From positions 1-34,565 of the IMG/VR virus record IMGVR_UViG_3300030098_001209: DNA of 34,565 bases, one strand, 5' to 3'. This document shows positions 1 to 8,056 of this stretch, one piece after another. The notes below the pieces were generated by a model. The model had not been told where the DNA came from and did no database searches. It saw nothing but the letters and a program-made list of their open reading frames with translations. The translations under genes and the position numbers were made by a program. Each line of letters starts with the position of its first letter. Position 1 is the first letter of the stretch. This DNA comes from a virus.

Positions 1-99
1 CGCTGCATAATTAGAGCGTTCCCGGCCTCTGTGTTTCGCATCCCAGGAACCATATTTTGGTAGTTTCTAAAATCAGGGTCGGTCATCGGTCCCATACCC
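1..99. repeat. Terminal direct repeat (circular assembly overlap), left copy
   Basis: The first 99 bases are identical to 34467..34565. An exact repeat of this length at both contig ends is what an assembler leaves when it closes a circular or circularly permuted molecule. It lies inside a continuous reading frame that runs from 860 down to 1 and on from 34466 to 34217, which supports joining the ends. A real short terminal repeat cannot be excluded from sequence alone. Confidence 0.9.
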
Positions 100-860
100 G
101 GCCCATGTTTACCAAGAGCCAATTCATCCCCGATTGAACTCATCGCCTCTTGGACGCCGAGATTTTTGTTATTAACGCCAAATTCCGCCAATATTCTTTG
201 GAATGGCATCGCTAGTTTTTGCACACTACCCGTCGGCGTTCCTGTCTTTAGAAGCGTGTCCATTTCATTAAGAGTGAACAGTTTTTGAGACGCGACGGCG
301 GCCTCCTTTGCGGCGGTTTTCCATGTTTCCAGACCCATATCCCCAAAATAGTCTTTGGGTTGGTTCATAAACATGGGTTGTGTCGTTGTTAATTTTTTGA
401 GTCGGTTCTGATATGTTTGCTTCATCGCTGGCGGCAAATTGGGGTTCTGCAAAAGCGAATGAATCTGATTTATTTCTCTCAGAGAGGACGGCGTGGTGTT
501 CTTGGCTTGCGCCGCAAGTATTGGACCCATCACGCTCATTGCCGCCGTGGGATTTGTCGCGCCAACGCTTTGAACAAAATTTCCAATGCCTGTCGGCAGC
601 CCTGTCGTAAGAGCCGGATTTTTAAATATTCCGCGCATGGCTTGTTCGTCTTTGAGTTGCTTCTCCATCATGCCGCGCTGCAACGCCGTATTCAGACCTT
701 GGCGGTAGGTGTTCAACGGCCCCGCCAAATCAATCGGCGGCGGCGTCGGCGTCAACCGTGGGGCGCCACGGTTGGCAAACTGCGACCCAAGTTGCAGTAA
801 GCCCATTAGAGCCGCGTCTTGTTTGTCGGCGGGGGAGATCAGGGCGTTAAGTAAGCTCAT
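1..860 (-). CDS. Virion-associated protein crossing the circular junction (N-terminal 286 residues)
   Basis: Reading the minus strand from the ATG at 860 gives an open frame with no stop to base 1. On the circle it continues at 34466 and ends at 34217, for 369 residues in total. The start overlaps the upstream stop as ATGA (857..860). The protein begins MSLLNALISPADKQ, then has a helical region rich in Gln, Ala and Pro and no membrane segment or recognised enzyme motif. It sits between a tail/internal protein (857..1747) and a 720-residue ejection-like protein (32052..34214). I therefore infer a structural or DNA-ejection role. I do not recognise a named family. Confidence 0.75.
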   Translation of the reverse strand, partial: MSLLNALISPADKQDAALMGLLQLGSQFANRGAPRLTPTPPPIDLAGPLNTYRQGLNTALQRGMMEKQLKDEQAMRGIFKNPALTTGLPTGIGNFVQSVGATNPTAAMSVMGPILAAQAKNTTPSSLREINQIHSLLQNPNLPPAMKQTYQNRLKKLTTTQPMFMNQPKDYFGDMGLETWKTAAKEAAVASQKLFTLNEMDTLLKTGTPTGSVQKLAMPFQRILAEFGVNNKNLGVQEAMSSIGDELALGKHGPGMGPMTDPDFRNYQNMVPGMRNTEAGNALIMQ

Positions 861-1747
861 GGCAGAAGCCCTCCAAGAAATTTAAATATACCCGCGTCAC
901 TCGCCAATTTGGCGCCACCCGCCAGCGTCGCAATATTGCCGATGGCGGCTGACGTCGGGTCGGCGTAAATCGGCTGAGACGATGTTGATCCCATCGTGCC
1001 GCCTCTCAGTGCCGCGAGAAGATTGGCAAGGCGCGTCTGTGGCTCTTGCTGCTCAAAATTGTATTTGTCGATATCACTAGCCAGCTCCTCGCCGGTCTTC
1101 GCCTCGCGCATAGCCCCGAAGTTTAATAGCTGGCCGATGTCGGTGTAGTCTTGCGCGGCCAGCGTCGGCGCCATTGCCGCCGCGCCGATCCGGTTTGTAA
1201 AGTCTTGTTGCGCGAGATTGCCAATCGCGTTTTGCGCCGCAAGTTGGTTTTGTCGCTCGGTCGCGTAGTTCTGCGCGTAGACCGGCGCCAGGGCGCTCGT
1301 CATTGCGCTCATATTAGCGCCGGAGCCAAGCCGCCCGGCTCGCGAAAACTGGCCTTGAATTTGGTCAATGGCGGGTTGCATCGCCGCGCTAAGATACGGA
1401 TTGTTGCCAGACAGGAAATCGCCCTGCGCCGTGGACATCAGCATATTTGCCGCCGGGTTTGCAAAGCCGCCGCCGATAGCCGTGTTTGTAAAATCTTGCG
1501 CCGACGATACGAGGGGGCTGCCGCCGGTTGCCCGCGCCTCGCCCATTTCGATGGCGCCCATCGTCGTCGGGCTAAAATCAACATAAGTTTGACCTGGGAA
1601 ATATTCGATTGGCTTATTACTAATATCAACAGCAGTGCCGATTGCGTCTTTTAACGGTCCCTCGATGTAAGACGGCGGCGCGTTGCTGGTCGTCGCAACC
1701 GACACGGGTTGCGGCTTGCTGCCGAACAGATCACCCAAAAAACTCAT
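857..1747 (-). CDS. Probable internal virion / tail protein, 296 aa
   Basis: The protein begins MSFLGDLFGSKPQ and is rich in Ala, Gly, Asn and Gln. Its centre (about 115-200) is long and helical with Gln-rich stretches, and a hydrophobic Gly-rich segment closes the C-terminus (FKFLGGLLP). Proteins of this composition, encoded just after the tail hub genes in podovirus-like phages, are usually virion or DNA-ejection components; I infer that role from position and composition. There is no catalytic motif. It ends in an ATGA overlap with the next gene, so the two are translationally coupled. Confidence 0.75.
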   Translation of the reverse strand: MSFLGDLFGSKPQPVSVATTSNAPPSYIEGPLKDAIGTAVDISNKPIEYFPGQTYVDFSPTTMGAIEMGEARATGGSPLVSSAQDFTNTAIGGGFANPAANMLMSTAQGDFLSGNNPYLSAAMQPAIDQIQGQFSRAGRLGSGANMSAMTSALAPVYAQNYATERQNQLAAQNAIGNLAQQDFTNRIGAAAMAPTLAAQDYTDIGQLLNFGAMREAKTGEELASDIDKYNFEQQEPQTRLANLLAALRGGTMGSTSSQPIYADPTSAAIGNIATLAGGAKLASDAGIFKFLGGLLP

Positions 1748-1748
1748 T

Positions 1749-2108
1749 TCAAATTTCCTTCATTAAGATGACGCCCGCCTGGTGATACCCCGGCAGCGCC
1801 TTTTGCCAGCCGCGTCGACCCACGATGGAAACGCGACTAATACCTTTGGCCTTAGCCGCCGCCTCTATCGACGCCGACATCTCGGCCAGTTCTTCCAATT
1901 CACCGCCCGCCAGCCAAAAGTGCAGAAGCCGCCCGGTCGGCGTGTCAATTTCTTGTGTGACGATTGCACTGTCTTCGCCGACGAACAGCGCGGCGGTGCC
2001 TTCTCTTATCATGCGCCGCACGTGGCTTGGCGCGTGTGTGTTCCCACAATTTACAAGCGCGGCCAAAATATGCGGCTCGGCTTTGTTCCAATCATCCAAT
2101 GACGACAT
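1749..2108 (-). CDS. GNAT-like small virion-module protein, 119 aa
   Basis: I chose the ATG at 2108 (MSSLDDWNK), which overlaps the end of the 105-residue gene upstream by 17 bases. The longer frame back to 2288 starts with low-complexity Arg-rich sequence and would overlap that gene heavily. The C-terminal half (HFWLAGGELEELAEM, then SIVGRRGWQKALPGY) resembles degenerate acetyltransferase-fold proteins found among podovirus tail and internal-protein genes, as with T7 gp13. No clear acetyl-CoA loop is visible. A structural or assembly role is more likely than catalysis. Confidence 0.65.
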   Translation of the reverse strand: MSSLDDWNKAEPHILAALVNCGNTHAPSHVRRMIREGTAALFVGEDSAIVTQEIDTPTGRLLHFWLAGGELEELAEMSASIEAAAKAKGISRVSIVGRRGWQKALPGYHQAGVILMKEI

Positions 2109-2409
2109 AGTCAAATGACCGCGTCGTCGTCGCGCTTGAGTGCGTGATCGTAAATGTGTTTTTTGCTCGGGCGCTGACGTACATCCCGCCCGCCGCCAAC
2201 TCCGCCGCACCGTCTGCCGTGGTTGGCATAAATAAGACGACACTCTCGGGGCCGACGCGGTAGTCGGTAACGGCGGTTGATGTCGCACTATTGGTCAGCG
2301 TGACACTTGCCGTCGCGTTCATCTTCCCCGCGAGAATGTTGTTGACGACCTCACTCGTCTCGCGTGAGTCGGCAAAGGGCGACAGGGCGCGAAAGCTCGT
2401 TGTCGGCAT
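2092..2409 (-). CDS. Small beta-rich virion protein, 105 aa
   Basis: This protein has high Thr, Ser, Ala and Val content and alternating polar/hydrophobic stretches (TASVTLTNSATSTAVTDY; NTFTITHSSATTTRSFDY), which suggests a small beta-sandwich. The start is coupled to the tail-hub gene by TAATG. The location between the hub protein and the GNAT-like gene suggests a tail or fibre accessory. I know of no exact family from the sequence alone. Confidence 0.7.
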   Translation of the reverse strand: MPTTSFRALSPFADSRETSEVVNNILAGKMNATASVTLTNSATSTAVTDYRVGPESVVLFMPTTADGAAELAAGGMYVSARAKNTFTITHSSATTTRSFDYVVIG

Positions 2410-3881
2410 TAGCGTAATCCCGATTGTTGGAGATCGACATCGACGCCCTGCAACAAATCATAGTCGCCGCTCGTTGATATTCTGACCCGATGAAACGCGC
2501 CCGACGACCTGACGGGGCAGTAACCGTCGGCATTGATCGACGACGCCGATCCGTATGTCGGTTGGTCGATCTGACGCGACCGGGAGCCGATGGCCGCCGT
2601 GATTGTCGGCGATTGTCCCGACTTGCTTGACGTATAAGGCAAGATGTTATTGACCAGTGCGCGGCGACCGGGGGCGGGAGAAAACTCGCCCGTCTCGACT
2701 GTGGCGTTGAGACAATCGCCCGTGAACCCTTGAACCTTTTTGTCCTTGGCGCCCGCAAAGAAGAACGTGCCGCCCTGGTAAATAGTGTCGTCGAGCGAGG
2801 CGGGCAGCGTGTCAAGGTTCGTCGTAATATTGTCGAGTTGCTCCAGAGTGTACCCCGCCGTAAATAACTGCGCGATGGCCGTCGTCGCCTGCTCGGCGTA
2901 ACTCCAACGATTGAGATGGTAATTATATATAAGTATCTCGTCGTTTTCGCCGTCACCGCTGTTGAGGCTCGGGTAAGCCCAAATCACATTTTGATTGATT
3001 GGATCGACCCCGCTAACGACGTTGTCTCGGTTTGCCGATTGGAAACGGTCGAGGAACCAGCGATTAATTTTTTGTGCGCCGATTGGGACGACCTCATTCC
3101 CACGCAACAAATAGAACCCGTCGTCGCTCAAGAAAAACACCATCGACGGACCGACGCTAGCGACAGAACCGGGGACCGCGCAGCCGCGCTCATTCGTCAA
3201 TTTGTCAACCTGATAGATTAGCGGGGCGCCGACAAAGGACAGGCGCACGATTCCTCTATCAAATAGGGCGATGCCGTATTCGCCGCCGACTAGGCCCGTG
3301 CAGTTGCCCGCGTCGGCCACGTCTTGATAATCCGAAAGCGCCGTTCCTGGCGTCCAACTTGTGTGGCTATTAATCCCGCTCCACCAAATCCTATACGGCT
3401 TATTGCCGTCACTAGAGTCGTGCGTATTCGCAACCATCACTTGATCGCGGACGACCGTAATAAAATGCGCCCGTGGCGGTGTTCCACTCAGATCAGCAAA
3501 TGCGCTGCCACTGGCGACCGTATTGGTCTGCATGGCGTCGCTGAAATTCGTCGCGATAATCGCCTCGCCAAATTGGGCGAAGCGCCACGCCTTACCCGCC
3601 GCCGACGAGTAGCCGCCGCCCTTGCTTAAATCGGTAAGCGCACTCGTCGCAGCGTTCATCTTATAGAGCTTCGCACTGTCGCCGACGTAGAGCGCCGCAC
3701 TGCCGTCGTCGTCTTTACCGGCGAACATGCCGCGAATCTTATTTGTCGCCGCGCCCGACAGTGCTGACAGTTGGCGAAAACAGCGATAGCCCTGCATCGC
3801 CGCGACCACGTTCTTTGCCTCAGTCGCTCCAGCGTTATTCAACGCGGGTTGATCAGGCAACCATTCGCCAAATGTTATCAT
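2409..3881 (-). CDS. Tail hub / stabilisation protein, P22 gp10-like, 490 aa
   Basis: The start at 3881 (MITFGEWLPDQPAL) is chosen because it makes an ATGA overlap with the upstream stop and has GGAG nine bases before it. The track start at 3896 would be a TTG. The N-terminus (GEWLPDQPALNN.GA.EAKNV) and the following propeller-like beta repeats match the general form of P22 gp10-type proteins, which plug the portal-adaptor channel. Near the end it carries TLEQLDNITTNLDTLPASLD, a motif shared with the adjacent repeat-rich tail protein. The gene lies two genes after the head-tail adaptor, as expected for a short-tailed virion. Confidence 0.7.
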   Translation of the reverse strand: MITFGEWLPDQPALNNAGATEAKNVVAAMQGYRCFRQLSALSGAATNKIRGMFAGKDDDGSAALYVGDSAKLYKMNAATSALTDLSKGGGYSSAAGKAWRFAQFGEAIIATNFSDAMQTNTVASGSAFADLSGTPPRAHFITVVRDQVMVANTHDSSDGNKPYRIWWSGINSHTSWTPGTALSDYQDVADAGNCTGLVGGEYGIALFDRGIVRLSFVGAPLIYQVDKLTNERGCAVPGSVASVGPSMVFFLSDDGFYLLRGNEVVPIGAQKINRWFLDRFQSANRDNVVSGVDPINQNVIWAYPSLNSGDGENDEILIYNYHLNRWSYAEQATTAIAQLFTAGYTLEQLDNITTNLDTLPASLDDTIYQGGTFFFAGAKDKKVQGFTGDCLNATVETGEFSPAPGRRALVNNILPYTSSKSGQSPTITAAIGSRSRQIDQPTYGSASSINADGYCPVRSSGAFHRVRISTSGDYDLLQGVDVDLQQSGLR

Positions 3882-4621
3882 GCCGCCAAGCTCCAAGTTT
3901 CATTACCGCTCGATACTTGCGTCCACGTCTCACTTCCAGCGGATACCCTCGACCACGTCTCACCGCCAACGGATACCTCCGACCACGTTTCGCCGCCAGC
4001 CGGTATGCCCGACCACGCCTCGCCGCCAGCGGATACCTCCGACCACGCCTCGCCGAGCTTCTCATTGTCTGCCGCGACTGTAAGGGCCATTACCGCCGTG
4101 CCGCTGACACCAACAACAAGTGCCGCCGTGGCGCTTGCTGCAATCGCAAACGACGCACTTGCCGCGCCGTCATAAACCATCAGCGCCGACGGTGAATTGA
4201 CTGTCACCTCAATCGCGGCGCTGCCGCTGACGCTTTCAATTAAATCGAAACTCGCCGACGCCGTGACCGCGACCGCCGCCGTGCCGCTGGCCGCTTGGAC
4301 CCGCGACGCCGAGGCGCTTGCCGTCACCGCGACCGCCGCCGTACCGCTGGCCGAGAGTGTGACGCCCGGCGTCGCCGTCGCCGTCACAGTGATGGCGGCG
4401 GGAGTGCCGAAACTTGTTAGACTGTCGAGTGACGTACTAAGCGCGTCGATGCTGCTTGAAAGCGCGTCGAGTTGTTCAAGCGTCGGATTGTTGCGGTAGT
4501 TTGCAACTTCCCGAATTGCCGCCGTGTCCCAAATCGAATTGTCAAGCGAGTAGGGAAGCGCGTCAATACTGGACGACCAACTGTCTAATTGGTCGAGATT
4601 TGGGCCGACAACCTCGGCCAT
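3878..4621 (-). CDS. Repeat-rich tail protein with C-terminal decapeptide repeats, 247 aa
   Basis: Three parts are visible. Residues 1-70 hold two copies of an LDQLDxxSSSIDALxxSLD motif that also occurs in the tail hub encoded next. Residues 75-195 are several imperfect Ala/Thr/Val repeats around SGTAAVAVTASAS, likely beta-helical or fibrous. Residues 190-247 are five and a half tandem decapeptides of consensus GETWSxVSAG. No enzyme motif is present. The shared motif suggests docking to the hub or a shared partner, and the Trp-containing tandem repeats resemble carbohydrate- or surface-contacting modules. Both ideas are inference. The stop overlaps the hub start (ATGA). Confidence 0.7.
   Translation of the reverse strand: MAEVVGPNLDQLDSWSSSIDALPYSLDNSIWDTAAIREVANYRNNPTLEQLDALSSSIDALSTSLDSLTSFGTPAAITVTATATPGVTLSASGTAAVAVTASASASRVQAASGTAAVAVTASASFDLIESVSGSAAIEVTVNSPSALMVYDGAASASFAIAASATAALVVGVSGTAVMALTVAADNEKLGEAWSEVSAGGEAWSGIPAGGETWSEVSVGGETWSRVSAGSETWTQVSSGNETWSLAA
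3881..4054 (-). repeat. 30-bp tandem repeat coding GETWSxVSAG decapeptides
   Basis: Reading the minus strand from 4054, successive 30-bp units encode GEAWSEVSAG, GEAWSGIPAG, GETWSEVSVG, GETWSRVSAG, SETWTQVSSG and a partial NETWSLAA. The Glu-x-Trp-(Ser/Thr) core is invariant while flanking residues vary. Such an array can expand or contract by slippage or unequal recombination. Confidence 0.9.
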
Positions 4622-4622
4622 G

Positions 4623-5009
4623 TTAGGCCGCCGTCACCGTCAGGTCGCCGCTGTTAACGCGAAGAACGTCGCCGCTGGCAATCGTCTTCGACGATGCAAA
4701 CGCGCCGTGGATCAGAAGGTTGCCGCTAGAGCTTGCGTCAAACAAGCCCCAACTCGAGACGTCGCCCCACGACCCGGTCGCCGTCGGGAATGTAACGGTT
4801 GCATTCGTCGCCGCACTTGCGCCTGACGCCGCCGCGAATGTTATCGCCTGACGCGCGTATCCGCTGCCGCTCAATTCGGTGCCGGAGTTGTCGTCGGAAA
4901 AACTGCCCGTTGACAATCCGATGTAGACATTCGCCGGCATGGTATAGGCGCCCGTGCCGAGAATGTGGTCGAGAATTTCATTCTCTAAATAATCGCTCAT
5001 GGCGCTCAT
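4623..5009 (-). CDS. Phage tail / fibre-associated protein, 128 aa
   Basis: The protein begins with a short helix (MSDYLENEILDHILGTGAY) followed by PANVYIGLSTGSF and a beta-rich domain. This is a widespread phage structural type encoded near tail genes (YLENxxLxHxLxxxxYxxPxxVYxxLxT). The alternative Met4 start is equally plausible. The ATG at 5009 overlaps the adaptor stop as ATGA. Its role in the virion is unknown; I infer a tail or decoration component. Confidence 0.75.
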   Translation of the reverse strand: MSAMSDYLENEILDHILGTGAYTMPANVYIGLSTGSFSDDNSGTELSGSGYARQAITFAAASGASAATNATVTFPTATGSWGDVSSWGLFDASSSGNLLIHGAFASSKTIASGDVLRVNSGDLTVTAA

Positions 5010-5635
5010 GTGACTTCTCCGTAGTCGCTGGATACTGTTAATGTACCGCCGCCGTAGATTGCGCGTTCTTCGTCGGCCTTTATTTCAGAAATTGCGCGAG
5101 TAAATAAAGTGTCGTGCTTCGCTTGGCGCGTCTCATCCATCAGGTAGCCGAAGGCTTCTGCCAGGGCGCCATGCAGATAAGCGTCGGGGTGACGCTGTAG
5201 GATTGTGTTTGTCGACGTGTCGCCGTCTAGGGCATCGATGTCGGCAACGTAAGCGATTTCTGCCGTGTAGGTTGTGTCCGGCGTGGGACGTAAATAAATT
5301 TCAGTGCCAAGAATAGAATAGGCGACCGGCTTGCCGGTTCCGGCACTGGGATACTTTTGATCAATGGCGTTGGGCGTGTAATAAATCAGAGTTGTCGTCG
5401 GTGACGTATTCAGCCGCACTTGCCGGATGCGCCGCATGTCGGTTGGCAGTGACACATAGGCATCGTTTGCCGCCAGTGTCGCAGTAACGCGCTTCTCTTG
5501 ACTGCGCGTCTCCAACTCGCGGTTCATCCGCGCCTCGGCCATCGTAATAAACTCGGGCGACCGACCGGCAAGGTCAGTTCGCGCAAGCCAATTATCGACC
5601 GCCGTCTGCAATTCCGTATACGTCGAGATTGCCAT
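5006..5635 (-). CDS. Head-tail adaptor protein (SU10 adaptor-like), 209 aa
   Basis: The N-terminus (TYTELQTAVDNWLARTDLAG, then FITMAEARMNRELETRSQE) is characteristic of the phage adaptor family typified by SU10 and functionally equal to P22 gp4. These form a ring under the portal. The middle contains the usual MRRIRQVRL segment and a beta insertion, and the C-terminus is helical (HGALAEAFGYLMDETRQAKH). Position directly after capsid and a small conserved gene fits. Confidence in the role is high and in the exact family moderate. Confidence 0.85.
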   Translation of the reverse strand: MAISTYTELQTAVDNWLARTDLAGRSPEFITMAEARMNRELETRSQEKRVTATLAANDAYVSLPTDMRRIRQVRLNTSPTTTLIYYTPNAIDQKYPSAGTGKPVAYSILGTEIYLRPTPDTTYTAEIAYVADIDALDGDTSTNTILQRHPDAYLHGALAEAFGYLMDETRQAKHDTLFTRAISEIKADEERAIYGGGTLTVSSDYGEVT

Positions 5636-5949
5636 CAGACTGTGCCGCCTATCGTCTTGAACGCACTATTTTCGGGGTCATTCAACCACCGCTTCCATGC
5701 CTTCAAATTGTGCTTGGGGTCGCCCAATTTTTTGACAAGCTCGTAATACAAAACACTTGGAATCTCGGCGACCTTTTGCTGGTGGCGCTGAGTGTTTCCA
5801 ATCAGGTTCCCGTAGCGCCAATCGTTTGCGAGGCGCTTGTTTGCCGCAATAATTGGGTCGACCGTCTGCTCAGTGACGACGGTCTTCTCGTCGCCATTAA
5901 AGTGCATGAACGTCTGCTTGCCGGGGGCTTCGGAAAGTTTGAGTTTCAT
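5635..5949 (-). CDS. Conserved small virion-module protein, 104 aa
   Basis: This is a hydrophilic protein with an N-terminal beta hairpin-like part and a helical C-terminus rich in Lys and Trp (LKAWKRWLNDPENSAFKT). It lies between capsid and adaptor, where many podovirus-like genomes carry a gene of similar size. A role in capsid or connector assembly is inferred from position only. The start follows an AAGAGGTATCA ribosome site. Confidence 0.7.
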   Translation of the reverse strand: MKLKLSEAPGKQTFMHFNGDEKTVVTEQTVDPIIAANKRLANDWRYGNLIGNTQRHQQKVAEIPSVLYYELVKKLGDPKHNLKAWKRWLNDPENSAFKTIGGTV

Positions 5950-5967
5950 TGATACCTCTTAAAGTTT

Positions 5968-5989
5968 GGGGAGAGCCGAAGCTCCCCCC
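5968..5989 (-). terminator. UUCG-loop hairpin after the major capsid gene
   Basis: In the minus-strand transcript a nine-pair stem, with one G-U, is capped by C(UUCG)G, a very stable tetraloop. It is followed by AAACTTT rather than a clean U-tract. It may be a weak terminator or an RNA-stabilising 3' end that raises capsid mRNA relative to downstream tail genes. Confidence 0.6.
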
Positions 5990-6003
5990 TCGCTTTTCCG
6001 ATA

Positions 6004-6954
6004 TTATGACGTGGAGAGATCGAACACTGCGGCGTGAGCCTTTGGTGCTTTGACGATCAGAGTCCACTCACTAACGATTGCGAACTTAGTCGCGTCGCCA
6101 GTGGCGGCCACGTCGCTGACTGAGAACATACGACCGGGGAGATGGCCGATGCTGTAGTAGTCGGAGTCGATCAACAGGATTTCCGTATTCGTGGCCTGAC
6201 GATCAATAACGACGTTGAGGGTGCCGAAGTCGGTCAAGTACATCGACACGCTTCCGATGATGATTGCATCGGTTGGCGCGTTTGCCGTCATATGCAACTG
6301 GTTCGTCACTGCGCTGCCCGAGGACAGATCAGAAAACGCAACCTTGTTGGCTGGCGAGACGACAAGCATATCCGGCTGGCCGCCGTCGGTATAAGCCGCC
6401 TTCATTGCGTCGTCGATGTCGGCCAACGCCAAGGCGTCGTTTGAACCGGACATCGTCGCCGCGTCACTACCGTCGCCAGTGGCGGCGGAAGAACCGGACT
6501 CGACCACGACGTTGGTGATCCATGACAAGAACTTCGCGGCCTTACGCGGATCAGAAGCCGAGCGGGCTTCGTTCTTGAATAGGGATTTCTCAATGTCGCG
6601 GCGTTGCTCAATGCCCTTGAGGACTTTGACGTAAGCCGTTTCCTTGTCACGACCGGCCTTGTCAACCACGTCCAAGGTGTTCGATACGGACGCGGCTTGC
6701 ACCGAGATTTGGTGGTAGTTGCCGAGTCTGGTCGTTACCGTCGGGTTGACGTAGGAATAGTCGGCGCCCTCATTGACGTAGTTATCGTCTGCCGCCGCCG
6801 TCAATTCCTGAACTTGGAACTCGTGAAATATTCCCTTCGTCGTCTCTTTAGCAGCATTGCTGAAAAGAGGCGTCTCGTCGGGATCAATCCGACTTATGAC
6901 ATCGGAGAGGTCTTCACGCTCACCGATTGCCGTGCTTGATGTGTAAGTAGCCAA
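6004..6954 (-). CDS. Major capsid protein (SU10-like, DUF5309 type), 316 aa
   Basis: The sequence has the HK97-fold phage capsid form seen in SU10-like major head proteins. It opens with SSTAIGEREDLSDVISRIDPDETPL and continues with ETTKGIFHEFQVQEL and RLGNYHQISVQAASVSNTLD. A substrate-binding-like P domain segment (DMLVVSPANKVAFSDLS) and a beta-rich end (IVSEWTLIVKAPKAHAAVFDL) follow. Length is typical. There is no N-terminal propeptide, which agrees with a separate scaffolding gene immediately upstream. The mature shell would be built from this protein. Confidence 0.9.
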   Translation of the reverse strand: MATYTSSTAIGEREDLSDVISRIDPDETPLFSNAAKETTKGIFHEFQVQELTAAADDNYVNEGADYSYVNPTVTTRLGNYHQISVQAASVSNTLDVVDKAGRDKETAYVKVLKGIEQRRDIEKSLFKNEARSASDPRKAAKFLSWITNVVVESGSSAATGDGSDAATMSGSNDALALADIDDAMKAAYTDGGQPDMLVVSPANKVAFSDLSSGSAVTNQLHMTANAPTDAIIIGSVSMYLTDFGTLNVVIDRQATNTEILLIDSDYYSIGHLPGRMFSVSDVAATGDATKFAIVSEWTLIVKAPKAHAAVFDLSTS

Positions 6955-6963
6955 TGTGGCCTC

Positions 6964-7989
6964 CTATTTTTCGAGAAGGTAATTAACGGCGGCATCCATT
7001 GCGCCGCGTCCCTTCTTTTTGCTAATGTTAGCGAGGGCGTCACGCCGTCGCCGCTGGTTGGATTGCTTCGTTGATTTTGGTTGTCCAGACTTTGTCATCT
7101 TTGGAGCCGATTTTGCCTTCTTGGTCGCCACGGGTTTTTTCTCCATCAACTCGTCGTAAAGCATTGCTTTTCTTAATACGTTGACGGCACGGGCGTCCGA
7201 TAGGCGTTGCAGTTCGTCGGAACTGTACCCTTGTCGCTGGGCGTAAGTGACAACGGCAATCTTTTCTTTTGCCGCACGTTCCTGATCCAGCCACTCGGGG
7301 ATTAGTTCGTTCATGCGTTCATTTTCTCGAATGAGATGCTCTTGAGCCTCACGCTGCATCTGCGCCTCATGCTCTTGCTGAACGCGCTGCTTTTCGACTT
7401 CGACTTGCGCGAGGGCGTCTTTGCGGTCTCTCGCCAAGTCTCTTTGCCGCGTGTACTCAAAGGGGTCTTCACTATAAAGATTGTCCCAATATTCTTGAGG
7501 CGGCTCTTGCTGACTTAAAGCCTGCTCCAAAACTTGAAGCTGGTCGGCGTACCGTTGCCGGTCTGCCTTAACCGCATCCAGTTCCGCCTCGGCAACCTTG
7601 CGTTGCTCGGCGACTTGCTGGGTCTTGCGGGTGTAGTCTGACTGCCGCATATACGAACTGATTAATTCGTCTTGCGGCACGTCGATTTCCTCATCGCCCA
7701 CTCGGACGCGGAAAGTTTGTTCGACGTTTTCGACTACGTCTTCCGAATCTGTCTCGTCATCTGCCTCGGGTTCGTCGGTGTCGACTTCCTCGGCATCGTC
7801 TTCGACTTCTTCGGTTTCGACCTCCACCTCGTCGGCTTCGGTGACTTCCGGCTTGGAAACTATTTCCTCTGCCGGTTGCTCCTCAACTGTCTCAGCGTTA
7901 TCCGTTTCCGGCGTTGGTTCAGTTAGAAGTAAATTGACGGCATCTGCCGCCGAGATCGCAGAAGTCCCGTCACGGGCTACTTCGGCCAT
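6964..7989 (-). CDS. Scaffolding protein, 341 aa
   Basis: Residues 1-95 are extremely acidic (runs of Glu, Asp and Val). Residues 100-260 form a long charged coiled coil rich in Gln, Glu, Arg and Ala. The C-terminus is strongly basic (KKAKSAPKMTKSGQ; QRRRRDALANISKKKGRG). This charge layout, with a basic C-terminal helix that docks to the capsid, is standard for phage scaffolding proteins. Its place directly before the capsid gene confirms the role. It should be absent from mature virions. Confidence 0.88.
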   Translation of the reverse strand: MAEVARDGTSAISAADAVNLLLTEPTPETDNAETVEEQPAEEIVSKPEVTEADEVEVETEEVEDDAEEVDTDEPEADDETDSEDVVENVEQTFRVRVGDEEIDVPQDELISSYMRQSDYTRKTQQVAEQRKVAEAELDAVKADRQRYADQLQVLEQALSQQEPPQEYWDNLYSEDPFEYTRQRDLARDRKDALAQVEVEKQRVQQEHEAQMQREAQEHLIRENERMNELIPEWLDQERAAKEKIAVVTYAQRQGYSSDELQRLSDARAVNVLRKAMLYDELMEKKPVATKKAKSAPKMTKSGQPKSTKQSNQRRRRDALANISKKKGRGAMDAAVNYLLEK

Positions 7990-8056
7990 GTTAAATCTCC
8001 AAAATTTTAAGGTTCGACTGCCCTATGCGGGCTTGGTCATTCCGCGAAATGCGAAA

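Noticed and set aside
3881-4054. CRISPR array
   Set aside because: Units are contiguous 30-bp in-frame codon repeats without spacers. They are a protein repeat.
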